Of a DNA stretch of 10,104 nt, positions 1-6,836 are shown in pieces. The DNA is from Acidimicrobiales bacterium (GTDB lineage Bacteria; Actinomycetota; Acidimicrobiia; Acidimicrobiales; Poriferisodalaceae), in assembly GCA_030749275.1 (NCBI GenBank), contig JASMKJ010000158.1, forward strand, positions 1 to 10,104, written 5' to 3'. Positions within the stretch are counted from its first letter, which is position 1, and each line of letters begins with the position of its first letter. The notes beneath the pieces are model-generated. The model was not told the origin of the DNA, did no database searches, and saw only the letters and a list, made by a program, of their open reading frames with translations. A program made the translations under genes and the position numbers.

Positions 1-418
1 CCACTTGCACGCTTCTTCGACCATCTTGACTTATTTCGTCGCCGACGATGACCTGGAGCTCACCGTCTCGTTCGCTTCGCAATTGGGTTCCGCTTCTTAC
101 ACGTCGCCCCGGGCGAACTAGGGCAGACCAGCCTCCGGCTACCGGTTCCAACAGGAAAACCTCTACGGAACCACCGGTGGCTTTTCGTAGGGGCAGGCGC
201 GCCGGTATGACACTGGTTTCATTCAACACAAGCACGTCACCGGCGTATAAGTGGTCCGACAGGCTTGCGACGGTTAGGTGTTGGGGCAAATGATCGGGGC
301 CTCTGTCAACAAGAAGCTTGGCACTGTCTCTGGGCGTGGCAGGTACCTGGGCGATGGCGCTTTCGGGCAGCTCGTATTCGAATTCCTTCATGTCCCGAAC
401 AGAATTTTCAACACTCAT
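1..418 (-). CDS. queA: S-adenosylmethionine:tRNA ribosyltransferase-isomerase QueA, N-terminal part (cut by window edge)
   Basis: QueA transfers and isomerises the ribosyl group of S-adenosylmethionine onto 7-aminomethyl-7-deazaguanine in tRNA, making epoxyqueuosine. Only the first 139 codons are present; the reading frame is open to the window edge. The translation carries the family's N-terminal pattern: FEYELPESAIAQ near residue 13, PRDSAKLLV near 29, GDVLVLNETSVIPARL near 58-73, then KATGGSVEVFLLEP and the WSALVRPGRR stretch. The ATG at 418 lies 13 bases after the stop of the preceding gene. A second ATG at 391 (codon 10) is an equally possible start, and neither has a clear Shine-Dalgarno sequence. 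Being next to ruvB agrees with the frequent ruvAB-queA-tgt order in bacteria. Identification is firm; the exact start is not. Confidence 0.93.
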   Translation of the reverse strand, partial: MSVENSVRDMKEFEYELPESAIAQVPATPRDSAKLLVDRGPDHLPQHLTVASLSDHLYAGDVLVLNETSVIPARLPLRKATGGSVEVFLLEPVAGGWSALVRPGRRVRSGTQLRSERDGELQVIVGDEISQDGRRSVQV

Positions 419-431
419 GTCAGAGATAATT

Positions 432-1064
432 CTAGGTTTCCGGTTTCACTAACCGAGCTATAGCGTCGCGTGTCCACGTTGGTGCTACCCCACGCGCCCG
501 CATTAGGCGAGCAATGTGCGCCTCTTTCTGCGACGGAGAAGCTTCCATGAATCCATTTAGAATCGCCGACAAGTACGGTTCGCCTGGCGGTGTCGGGTCT
601 GGGGGTGTCGGACTTGTAAAGGTCAGCAGAGGTTGACCGCGATATTCACCTAGATAAATAATTCTGGAGTACCAAGTGTCACCAATGCTGAGTTCTCCTT
701 GATGGATGATCTCGTCAATATCAATGTTGACTTCACCTGGTTGAAAACCGTTTTCTTGGGCAGCCACATCCATAAATTGTTCTTGCGTGATATCCCAACA
801 GCGAACGCATGCTCCTTCGTCTAGTCGGGGTTCAAGAAATGCAACTCCTCCGCCCCATCGTTTCGATGAGAGGCCGAAAGACAAGCTCCAGGGGCCGTGA
901 ACTAACGGCGACATTTGTCCTGGTTCTTGACTATCACGAGCACCGACATGCTCAGTGTGACCCGGCAAGTAGCTGCCACCCTCTAGGTAACGCAAAAACC
1001 GCTTTTCCAAAAGGTTGGAGCCGTAAGCTCCGTACCAGACCCGATCCGAAGTCGTTGAAGGCAC
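432..1064 (-). CDS. Gamma-glutamylcyclotransferase-fold protein (AIG2/BtrG-like), substrate unknown
   Basis: With the GTG at 1064 the protein has 210 residues. It opens with VWYGAYGSN (residues 9-17), the YGSN signature that binds the gamma-glutamyl group in gamma-glutamylcyclotransferase-like folds. Later motifs are FGLSSKRWGGGVAFLEP and a C(x)RCWDITQEQFMDVAAQE stretch. From memory, this pattern matches a family of actinobacterial proteins of about 200 residues that databases often mislabel 'histone deacetylase'; nothing here supports deacetylation. The substrate and reaction are unknown. The frame is open upstream to a GTG at 1121, which would overlap ruvB by 50 bases, and a TTG at 1079 would overlap it by 8. 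I prefer 1064 because it clears the ruvB stop and puts YGSN at the usual distance from the N-terminus. It probably shares the ruvCAB transcript. Confidence 0.8.
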   Translation of the reverse strand: MPSTTSDRVWYGAYGSNLLEKRFLRYLEGGSYLPGHTEHVGARDSQEPGQMSPLVHGPWSLSFGLSSKRWGGGVAFLEPRLDEGACVRCWDITQEQFMDVAAQENGFQPGEVNIDIDEIIHQGELSIGDTWYSRIIYLGEYRGQPLLTFTSPTPPDPTPPGEPYLSAILNGFMEASPSQKEAHIARLMRARGVAPTWTRDAIARLVKPET

Positions 1065-1071
1065 TCCGTAA

Positions 1072-2151
1072 CTACTCAAATAACGATGGATCTTCGATGA
1101 ATCGCTCAGGTACCGCCACACCGAGGTGTTGATACGTCGCTGCGGTGACTACGCGTCCTCGTGGAGTGCGTTGAATCAGCCCCTGTTGAATCAGGAATGG
1201 TTCGTAGACATCTTCTAACGTTTCGGGTTGCTCTCCAACGCTAATTGACAGGGTCGACAAACCAACCGGTCCTCCACCGTGGGTCACGGCAATTGATTCC
1301 AAAATTGAACGATCAACTTTATCGAGTCCGAGCTCGTCGACACCAAAAAGGGCTAGACCGTTGCGTGCAACGTCAACATCGACGAGTCCATCTGCGCGAA
1401 CTTCGGCGAAGTCTCGGACTCGTCGAAGGAGCCGATTCGCTATCCGCGGTGTACCTCTACTTCTGTCCGCTATCTCGGCTGCTCCAGCGGAATCGATTGT
1501 GACCGAAAGAATTCCCGCAGCTCTTTCGACGATCAGCTTCAACTCCCCCGAATCGTAATAATCAAGACGTTCGACCAGACCAAATCGATCTCTCAAGGGC
1601 CCAGCAATTAAGCCAGTGCGGGTAGTGGCACCCACGAGGGTAAAGGGTGCTAAGTCGAAGCGAATTGAGCGGGCAGCAGGTCCTTTGCCAAGAACAACAT
1701 CTAGCTGGAAATCTTCCATGGCCGGATAGAGAACTTCTTCCACCTGTTTGGGTAAACGGTGAATCTCATCAATAAATAGAACATCGCGATCACCAAGGTT
1801 CGTAAGGATCGCGGCTAAGTCGCCTGCACGTTCGATCGCTGGTCCAGAAGTCACATGCATCGTTACGTCAAGTTCAGCGGCGACGATTCCTGCGAGAGTT
1901 GTCTTACCGAGGCCGGGCGGACCTGCAAATAAGAGATGGTCGGGGGTTTGCTCCCGACCACGTGCCGCGTCTAGGACCACTCCGAGGTGCTCTTTCAGTT
2001 CGGCCTGGCCCACAAACTCATCCAAACGTCGAGGTCGTAATCCGGCCTCGTCGCCATCGTCCACAACAGCCTCGGCACTCAATGATTCTTCTCGGTTTGG
2101 AGTTATCTCTCGACGGAAACCTTCTTCTCGGCCCCATTCATTTTCGGTCAT
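1072..2151 (-). CDS. ruvB: Holliday junction branch migration ATPase RuvB
   Basis: RuvB is the hexameric AAA+ motor that, with RuvA, drives branch migration of Holliday junctions in the cytoplasm. The 359-residue protein shows [11 protein letters not shown] at 39-49, Walker A GPPGLGKT at 77-84, Walker B LFIDEIH at 125-131, sensor 1 GATTR at 174-178, an arginine-finger region LRDRFG at 186-191 and sensor 2 [13 protein letters not shown] at 232-244. It ends with the winged-helix DNA-binding part ([10 protein letters not shown] near 324-333). The first 38 residues are an acidic, poorly conserved extension before the AAA+ core. The ATG at 2151 shares its A with the ruvA stop (TGATG), so translation is probably coupled. 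All key catalytic residues are intact. Confidence 0.98.
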   Translation of the reverse strand: MTENEWGREEGFRREITPNREESLSAEAVVDDGDEAGLRPRRLDEFVGQAELKEHLGVVLDAARGREQTPDHLLFAGPPGLGKTTLAGIVAAELDVTMHVTSGPAIERAGDLAAILTNLGDRDVLFIDEIHRLPKQVEEVLYPAMEDFQLDVVLGKGPAARSIRFDLAPFTLVGATTRTGLIAGPLRDRFGLVERLDYYDSGELKLIVERAAGILSVTIDSAGAAEIADRSRGTPRIANRLLRRVRDFAEVRADGLVDVDVARNGLALFGVDELGLDKVDRSILESIAVTHGGGPVGLSTLSISVGEQPETLEDVYEPFLIQQGLIQRTPRGRVVTAATYQHLGVAVPERFIEDPSLFE

Positions 2152-2741
2152 CAGCTCGCCATCCGCTGGAGGGCCTCTCGAAGCATTGCCGAGGTATCTT
2201 CCCCTTCGAGGCCTTCGACGGCAAGGCGCACTTCTTCGATGCCGAAGCCCATCTGACGAAGGGCTTCACGAACATCAGCCAACGAAGTCGTATTTGCTTG
2301 ACCCGGAACCGATACTTCATTTTCCAGGTGTGGCGACGAATCGAGACGATTTTTCAGTTCCAACACCATTCTCTGCGCAGTCTTCTTTCCGACCCCAGGC
2401 ACAAGACACAACGCATCAACGTCTTCGGTTGCTACGGCATGTCTCAGATCGTCAGGCGGCAATGTCGCTAGAACCGCCATTCCTAACGCTGGGCCCACCC
2501 CATGCGCTCCTATCACTGATTCAAAGGATTTACGTTCAGCCAATGTGGCAAACCCATACAGATGTTGATCATCTTCACGTATGTGGTGATGGACGTGAAC
2601 AAAGGCATCTGTTCCGACATCGGACAAGTCAGCGAGAGTTCGGGGGTTAACGGTTACTCTGTATCCGACGCCGGACACTTCGATAACAATTTCCCCTTCA
2701 GGGTCCTTATCGATCAACACGCCACGCAATGAACCGATCAT
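2151..2741 (-). CDS. ruvA: Holliday junction DNA-binding protein RuvA
   Basis: RuvA binds the four-way junction as a tetramer and loads the RuvB rings. The 196-residue length is normal. Domain I (1-62) begins MIGSLRGVL and includes the GVGYRV turn. It is followed by the [10 protein letters not shown] segment near 55-64 that precedes the helix-hairpin-helix domain. Two HhH motifs are visible, [14 protein letters not shown] near 81-94 and [17 protein letters not shown] near 114-130. The C-terminal domain III (about 153-196, [11 protein letters not shown]) is the part that contacts RuvB. Its ATG lies within the ruvC stop region as ATGA, a 4-base overlap, and its stop overlaps the ruvB start. The three genes therefore form one tightly coupled translational unit. 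Confidence 0.98.
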   Translation of the reverse strand: MIGSLRGVLIDKDPEGEIVIEVSGVGYRVTVNPRTLADLSDVGTDAFVHVHHHIREDDQHLYGFATLAERKSFESVIGAHGVGPALGMAVLATLPPDDLRHAVATEDVDALCLVPGVGKKTAQRMVLELKNRLDSSPHLENEVSVPGQANTTSLADVREALRQMGFGIEEVRLAVEGLEGEDTSAMLREALQRMAS

Positions 2742-3241
2742 GGTTGTTTCGCTGCCTCTATAAGCTGGCGGTTCGAAGCGTGGGCGAGGTGGCAGAGTGC
2801 CACTGCTGCCGCATCCGCTGCGTCAGGTGGGGACGGCAAGTCAGGCAAAGCGAGGAGCGATTGCACCATTCGTTGCATTTGTTCTTTACTAGCACTCCCC
2901 CAACCTGCGACCGCTTCTTTCACCTGGTTGGGCGTGTATTCGACCACCTCGGCACCGGCAAGATTGCCGATAGCCATGGCAAGTCCACTCACCTGAGCCA
3001 CCCCCATGGCGGTGCGCGCGTTCACTTGAAAAAATACTCTCTCTATAGCCACTACATCGGGGTGGTACTCCTCGGTGAGGCATCGGAGTTCCTGATGGAT
3101 CGAGGCCAAACGCTGCGCTGTGGGTGCTTTAGCAGGCGTCCTAATCACTCCAATCGCTACGGCTTCAGTCTTTCTTCCTGACCGCTCGACAACGCCATAT
3201 CCACAGCGAGAGAGACCGGGATCAATTCCCAAAACGAACAC
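2738..3241 (-). CDS. ruvC: Crossover junction endodeoxyribonuclease RuvC
   Basis: RuvC is the dimeric, Mg-dependent resolvase that nicks Holliday junctions symmetrically. The 167-residue protein has the full RNase H-like active site: D7 in FVLGIDPGLS, E67 in VVAIERVFFQ, and D140/D143 in SPPDAADA. It also has the conserved Q-N-R-A stretch at 72-77 and the KEAVAGWGSASKEQMQRMV segment. The GTG at 3241 is chosen because FVLGIDPG is the family N-terminus and no in-frame upstream start fits. There is no Shine-Dalgarno sequence. A -10 box ends 7 bases before the GTG, so the mRNA is probably leaderless. A LexA-type palindrome overlaps the start codon, suggesting SOS control of ruvCAB. It lies 42 bases downstream of the yebC stop. 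Confidence 0.97.
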   Translation of the reverse strand: MFVLGIDPGLSRCGYGVVERSGRKTEAVAIGVIRTPAKAPTAQRLASIHQELRCLTEEYHPDVVAIERVFFQVNARTAMGVAQVSGLAMAIGNLAGAEVVEYTPNQVKEAVAGWGSASKEQMQRMVQSLLALPDLPSPPDAADAAAVALCHLAHASNRQLIEAAKQP

Positions 3242-3249
3242 AGGTTCGA
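3234..3249 (-). promoter_or_regulatory. Predicted LexA (SOS) box overlapping the ruvC start codon
   Basis: On the minus strand the sequence is TCGAACCTGTGTTCGT. This matches the mycobacterial SOS consensus TCGAAC-N4-GTTCGA at 11 of 12 specified positions and keeps both CGAAC and GTTCG half-sites. It starts at the last base of the ruvC -10 box and covers the GTG start, exactly where a bound repressor would block the promoter. I saw no comparable site elsewhere in the window. LexA control of ruv genes is known in other bacteria; binding here is inferred from sequence only. Confidence 0.8.
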
Positions 3250-3277
3250 TTGTACATGACTAGCTCAATACTGCTAA
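3249..3277 (-). promoter_or_regulatory. Predicted sigma-70-type promoter of ruvCAB
   Basis: The -35 candidate TTAGCA (3277-3272, 4 of 6 to TTGACA) is separated by 17 bases from the -10 candidate TACAAT (3254-3249, 5 of 6 to TATAAT). The spacing from the -10 box to the GTG of ruvC is 7 bases. Transcription would therefore begin at or next to the start codon, giving a leaderless message, a common arrangement in actinobacteria. The adjoining SOS box strengthens the call. Confidence 0.6.
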
Positions 3278-3283
3278 GCAGCC

Positions 3284-4030
3284 TCAGGTGAGTTCAGCGA
3301 GGATTTCATCGGAGATGTCGAAGTTGGCGTAAACACCCTGTACGTCATCGTGATCGTCCAGTGCATCCATCACTGCCATCACTTGTGCTGCATCTCCACT
3401 CGAGGACAGTTCCACAACGTTTTGAGGCAGGTACGTCAGGTCCGTTGAGGAAACTGTAATACCTGCGGTTTCAAGTGCTTCTCTAACTGCTGCTGTGTCC
3501 GAAGCTTCTGTAGTGACTCTCCATACGTCGCCCTCAACGACGACATCTTCTGCCCCTGCCTCAAGGGCAGCCATCATGACCTGATCCTCATCAACGGTTC
3601 CGGGCACCACCACCACGCCTTTGCGTTCGAACTGCCATGCCACTGCACCCGGTTCCGCTAAGGAACCACCAGCTCGGGTGAAAACGCTTCGTATTTCGGC
3701 ACCAGTCCGATTTCTATTGTCGGTCAGCACATCGACGAACATTGCGACACCGTGCGGCGCGTAGCCTTCGTAGTTCACCTGCTCGTAATTGACTCCCTCA
3801 AGTTCTCCGGTTCCACGCTTGATCGCCCGCTCGATGGTGTCCAGCGGCACGGAGTTGTCACGGGCCTTCTGGTACATCGTTCGCAGATTCGCATTGGAAT
3901 CTAAGTCACCTCCGCCTTCGCGGGCTGCTACTTCAACTTGTCGAATCAGCTTCGCGAACAGCTTTCCCCGAGCTTTGTCGGCTGCACCTTTCTTGTGCTT
4001 GATGGTTGCCCACTTAGAATGGCCCGACAC
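3284..4030 (-). CDS. yebC: YebC/PmpR/TACO1-family protein
   Basis: The 248-residue length and the N-terminus SGHSKWATIKHKKGAADKARGKLFAKL are diagnostic of the YebC family. Further conserved parts are NLRTMYQKARDNSVPLDTIERAIKRGTG near 48-75, YEGYAPHGVAMFVDVLTDNRNRT near 87-109 and GAVAWQFERKG near 128-138. Members have been described as DNA-binding regulators (PmpR) or, for TACO1 and some bacterial homologues, as factors that help ribosomes through difficult peptide stretches. The sequence does not decide which applies. The GTG start is supported by a GGAGG ribosome binding site 7 bases upstream. It follows pdxT by 79 bases and precedes ruvC by 42; yebC next to ruvC is a widespread order. The acidic C-terminus (LDDHDDVQGVYANFD) is typical. 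Confidence 0.96.
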   Translation of the reverse strand: MSGHSKWATIKHKKGAADKARGKLFAKLIRQVEVAAREGGGDLDSNANLRTMYQKARDNSVPLDTIERAIKRGTGELEGVNYEQVNYEGYAPHGVAMFVDVLTDNRNRTGAEIRSVFTRAGGSLAEPGAVAWQFERKGVVVVPGTVDEDQVMMAALEAGAEDVVVEGDVWRVTTEASDTAAVREALETAGITVSSTDLTYLPQNVVELSSSGDAAQVMAVMDALDDHDDVQGVYANFDISDEILAELT

Positions 4031-4037
4031 TTCAATA

Positions 4038-4042
4038 CCTCC
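4038..4042 (-). promoter_or_regulatory. Ribosome binding site of yebC
   Basis: GGAGG on the minus strand lies 7 bases before the GTG at 4030. It is the only textbook Shine-Dalgarno sequence in front of a complete gene in this window, and it settles the non-ATG start. The 79-base gap before the gene could hold a promoter, but I found no convincing -35/-10 pair there. Confidence 0.75.
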
Positions 4043-4109
4043 GGCTCATATTCTGCCATCGTCTATGGGGTAAGCGGACCTCGAAACCCTAAGCAAATCA
4101 CACCATCTC

Positions 4110-4700
4110 TTAGTTGAGGTTCGCTAGAAACATCTGATGAATACGCAAATCGTCAGTCAGTTCTGGGTGAAAGCTGCTGACTATCACATTGCCTTGACGG
4201 CAAAGAGCCGGCGATTGTTTTCCTCCATCCAGTTCAACGCTGGCGAGGACCTCCACGGACCTGTCAACGGTTTGAACCACCGGAGCTCGAATAAACACTC
4301 CCGGGAATGGTTCTTCGAAGCCTTCGATCTTTAAATCTGATTCAAAACTTGCAACTTGTCTGCCGAACCCATTTCGGCGAACGGCTATGTCAATTTGAGC
4401 GAACGTTTTCTGGTCTGGTCGTCCATCCAACACGTCTCCAGCTAACAGAATCATTCCAGCACAGGTACCTAAAACGGGTAGGCCCTCATGCAGCAGCTGC
4501 GCCATGGGCTCAAACGTTCCGCTTGATTCCAGAAGCATAGAGATTGTTGTCGACTCGCCTCCAGGGATCACTAGTGCGTCAATCCCGACAAGATCCTGCG
4601 GCAATCTAACCTGTTGAACGATCACTCCAAGTCTCTCGAGCGCGGCGGTGTGTTCCCTTGAGGCGCCCTGCAACGCTAGAACTCCGACTACCGCTGACAA
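4110..4700 (-). CDS. pdxT: Pyridoxal 5'-phosphate synthase glutaminase subunit PdxT
   Basis: PdxT releases ammonia from glutamine and channels it to PdxS for vitamin B6 synthesis. The 196-residue protein is a class I glutamine amidotransferase. It starts VVGVLALQGASREH, has PGGEST at 46-51, the nucleophile C80 in LGTCAGMILLA, the family GFGRQVASFE segment near 111-120, and the H178/E180 pair in SSFHPELTDD. The triad is complete. The only usable start is the TTG at 4700, because the pdxS stop lies in the same frame just four codons upstream. No Shine-Dalgarno sequence is visible, so translation probably depends on ribosomes finishing pdxS. Together with pdxS this is the DXP-independent B6 route. 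Confidence 0.97.
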   Translation of the reverse strand: MSAVVGVLALQGASREHTAALERLGVIVQQVRLPQDLVGIDALVIPGGESTTISMLLESSGTFEPMAQLLHEGLPVLGTCAGMILLAGDVLDGRPDQKTFAQIDIAVRRNGFGRQVASFESDLKIEGFEEPFPGVFIRAPVVQTVDRSVEVLASVELDGGKQSPALCRQGNVIVSSFHPELTDDLRIHQMFLANLN

Positions 4701-4709
4701 GCTGAACGT

Positions 4710-5612
4710 CTACCAGCCGCGTTCGGCGAGCTTGGTGTCAAGTTCGCCAATCTCTAGGCCAGGCATGGCGTCACCTAAACCTCGGCTTACTTTGGCAACC
4801 ATCGCTGGATCTTCATAATGGGTGACGGCTTCGACTATGGCCTTGGCCCGCGGTGCGGGATCCTCACTCTTGAAAATTCCTGACCCGACAAAGACCGCTT
4901 CAGCTCCCAATTGCATGACCAAAGAAGCGTCTGCTGGCGTAGCTATTCCCCCGGCACAGAACATGGGTACCGGCAGAGAGCCGGTCTCTGCGATCTCTTG
5001 GACCAAACCCAGAGGGGCTTGAAGTTGTTTCGCCCAATCAAACAATTCAGCTTGATCTGCCTGAGTTACCTTTCGAATGTCACCAAGTATCGATCGAAGA
5101 TGACGCACCGCTTCAACAATGTTGCCTGTTCCTGCTTCACCTTTTGAACGAATCATGCAGGCTCCCTCAGATATGCGACGAAGTGCTTCTCCAAGGTTGG
5201 TTGCTCCGCAGACAAAAGGAACGGTGAACGACCATTTATCTATGTGGTGAGATTCATCTGCTGGGGTCAGCACTTCAGATTCGTCGACGTAGTCGACGCC
5301 AAGGGATTCAAGAATTTGGGCTTCAGCAAAATGGCCGATTCTCGCTTTAGCCATGACCGGAATGGTGACGGCTGCTTGTATTCCTTCGATCATTATCGGG
5401 TCGCTCATGCGAGCAACGCCGCCATCTCGTCGAATGTCAGCGGGTACTCGTTCAAGAGCCATCACTGCCACCGCTCCCGCATCTTCGGCGATCTTTGCTT
5501 CTGCCGGTGTGACCACATCCATGATGACACCGCCTCGCAACATGTCAGCCAGTCCTCGCTTAACGCGCACTGTCCCAACCTGCGAGTTCGAACTACTTGT
5601 ACTATCAGCCAT
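4710..5612 (-). CDS. pdxS: Pyridoxal 5'-phosphate synthase subunit PdxS
   Basis: PdxS condenses ribose 5-phosphate, glyceraldehyde 3-phosphate and ammonia from PdxT into pyridoxal 5'-phosphate, as a ring of TIM barrels. The 300-residue length is normal. Visible active-site residues are D32 in GGVIMDVV, the Schiff-base lysine K89 in VMAKARIGH and the second lysine K157 in [11 protein letters not shown]. The phosphate-binding GGIATPADA (221-229) and FVGSGIFKS segments are also present. The first 12 residues are a variable Ser-rich tail. The ATG at 5612 sits 6 bases after a TAGAAT box, and the AGAGGA between them is too close to act as a normal ribosome site. A leaderless message from a local promoter is therefore possible. 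The preceding DUF3048 gene ends 44 bases upstream. Confidence 0.98.
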   Translation of the reverse strand: MADSTSSSNSQVGTVRVKRGLADMLRGGVIMDVVTPAEAKIAEDAGAVAVMALERVPADIRRDGGVARMSDPIMIEGIQAAVTIPVMAKARIGHFAEAQILESLGVDYVDESEVLTPADESHHIDKWSFTVPFVCGATNLGEALRRISEGACMIRSKGEAGTGNIVEAVRHLRSILGDIRKVTQADQAELFDWAKQLQAPLGLVQEIAETGSLPVPMFCAGGIATPADASLVMQLGAEAVFVGSGIFKSEDPAPRAKAIVEAVTHYEDPAMVAKVSRGLGDAMPGLEIGELDTKLAERGW

Positions 5613-5618
5613 TCCTCT

Positions 5619-5624
5619 ATTCTA
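5619..5624 (-). promoter_or_regulatory. Candidate -10 box of pdxST
   Basis: TAGAAT (5 of 6 to TATAAT) on the minus strand ends 6 bases before the pdxS ATG, in the 44-base gap after the DUF3048 gene. Transcription would begin around the start codon. No good -35 element is present at 16-18 bases, so this rests on the hexamer and its position alone. Confidence 0.35.
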
Positions 5625-5656
5625 AGCCCGCGAACTACGGAACGAGTCGGCTTGAC

Positions 5657-6829
5657 TTAGTCATCAAGTTCGACGACTGTCACAGAGTCTCGAGGGGCCA
5701 GCAAAATCCAAGTGCTTCCCGGCGACATAGCTATCGCACGTCCTGTTTCGTCAACAAACTCAGTGTGAACGGTGATGTTTGCTTTACTCCACTTTCCTTC
5801 AACAATTCCGCCGTTCTTGAGTATCCAAGCGGTACCTGAACCTTCCGATACTTGCCCAAGTGGGATTCGAGAACCATTGGCGTCCTCTTCGTTAGTCAAC
5901 ACATACTTTGTGAATTGGATAATCACGTTTTGTTGAGCGAGCGCGACTTCATCACCCTCGGCGTCCACGGCTGTATGGGTATTGCCGTTCTGAGCTCGCT
6001 TCCACGCCTGTCGCTTGGGATCCCAACGATATGAGACCTTTGTAGAACCCCAGTCCACTTCAATCCCTTCGATGGGGTGAGTGGGCTCAGCACTTGCTTC
6101 TTTCGCTGATTCGAACGGCCACAGCGGCTCAGATGGCAGTGAGTCACTCCCTGCCTGTTCAACTAATTGTGAGGATCGAACCCACAAATTGCTCGGAGAG
6201 GGTCGTTCGCTTTGACGTAAGTACTGCGATGGATTTCGGTAAAGGCCAACATCGGTGATCGCTACTGTCTCCAAGAGTTTCCGAAACGCCCAGTTAGATC
6301 CACTCCAGCCGAAAAGCGCTCCATCAAATGGCATGAGAAGCGGTATATCGGTTGATCTTCCAGAGCGAATAGGTCCAACGAACTCTGGAATCTTCGACTG
6401 AAAAACGGCAAGGAATCTCGTCATACCGCCTTCGACTAATTCTTCGAAAACGATGTCAGCATCTTGAAGGCCTTCTTGGGGCAGGGCGGTCGGGGCGTTG
6501 TCGATCTTCAGCGCAAGGCGGGGCGATAGAAGACCCTCCGGGTTGATCGGAATACCTCGAAATGGGGCCAAGGTTTCGCTCTCTGACGTTTCTTCTGAAG
6601 TCTGTTCTGGGCTGGTCGTTGTCGGTGAGTCAGTCGCGTCAGAGTTAGAAATTTCCGGTGCCTTTGAACCGTATTGACGGGATTCGGTAGTTGTAGTGGA
6701 GTCGACACCTGACTGTGTTTGGTAACTCTCGATCTGTGTGTCATCTGCGCTATGGGCATCTCTGGTGTCAGCGGCACAAGCGATGCAGGAGATCGCGAGT
6801 GCTCCTATGGCGACGCTGACTCCCTTCAT
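5657..6829 (-). CDS. DUF3048 (YerB-like) domain protein, probable lipoprotein
   Basis: The 390-residue protein starts with a short positively charged hydrophobic leader (MKGVSVAIGALAISCIAC). Cysteines at 15 and 18 could be lipidated, although neither site is a perfect lipobox. Residues 21-88 are a Ser/Thr/Asp/Glu-rich low-complexity linker, as in surface lipoproteins. The DUF3048 core follows. Its N-terminal part has LALKIDNAPTALPQEGLQDADIVFEE near 105-130, EGGMTRFLAVF near 133-143 and VGPIRSGRSTDIPLL near 151-165. Its C-terminal part, about 250-380, includes YRWDPKRQAWKR. The molecular function of DUF3048/YerB is not known to me; location outside the membrane is inferred. It starts 7 bases after the stop of the M48-like gene with no clear ribosome site and is probably cotranscribed with it. 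Confidence 0.9.
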   Translation of the reverse strand: MKGVSVAIGALAISCIACAADTRDAHSADDTQIESYQTQSGVDSTTTTESRQYGSKAPEISNSDATDSPTTTSPEQTSEETSESETLAPFRGIPINPEGLLSPRLALKIDNAPTALPQEGLQDADIVFEELVEGGMTRFLAVFQSKIPEFVGPIRSGRSTDIPLLMPFDGALFGWSGSNWAFRKLLETVAITDVGLYRNPSQYLRQSERPSPSNLWVRSSQLVEQAGSDSLPSEPLWPFESAKEASAEPTHPIEGIEVDWGSTKVSYRWDPKRQAWKRAQNGNTHTAVDAEGDEVALAQQNVIIQFTKYVLTNEEDANGSRIPLGQVSEGSGTAWILKNGGIVEGKWSKANITVHTEFVDETGRAIAMSPGSTWILLAPRDSVTVVELDD

Positions 6830-6836
6830 CGGTGAA

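Noticed and set aside
429..434. TAGAAT at the end of the GGCT-like gene as a queA promoter
   Set aside because: It coincides with the TAG stop of that gene and has no -35 partner; too weak to list.
441..455. Hairpin CGGTT-AGTGA-AACCG near the 3' end of the GGCT-like gene
   Set aside because: It has a 5-bp stem inside coding sequence with no T-tract; not a convincing terminator.
1899..2471. 190-codon open frame on the plus strand opposite ruvB and ruvA
   Set aside because: It lies wholly antisense to two firmly identified genes with no recognisable domain; the translation looks like codon-bias shadow.
3271..3281. CTGCTTAGCAG mini-palindrome between yebC and ruvC, considered as a terminator or operator
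   Set aside because: The arms are only 5 bp around one base, no T-run follows, and it overlaps the -35 element; probably chance.
5653..5663. TGACTAAGTCA palindrome centred on the DUF3048 stop codon
   Set aside because: It is short (5+1+5) and partly fixed by the last codons; there is no T-tract or second copy in the window.
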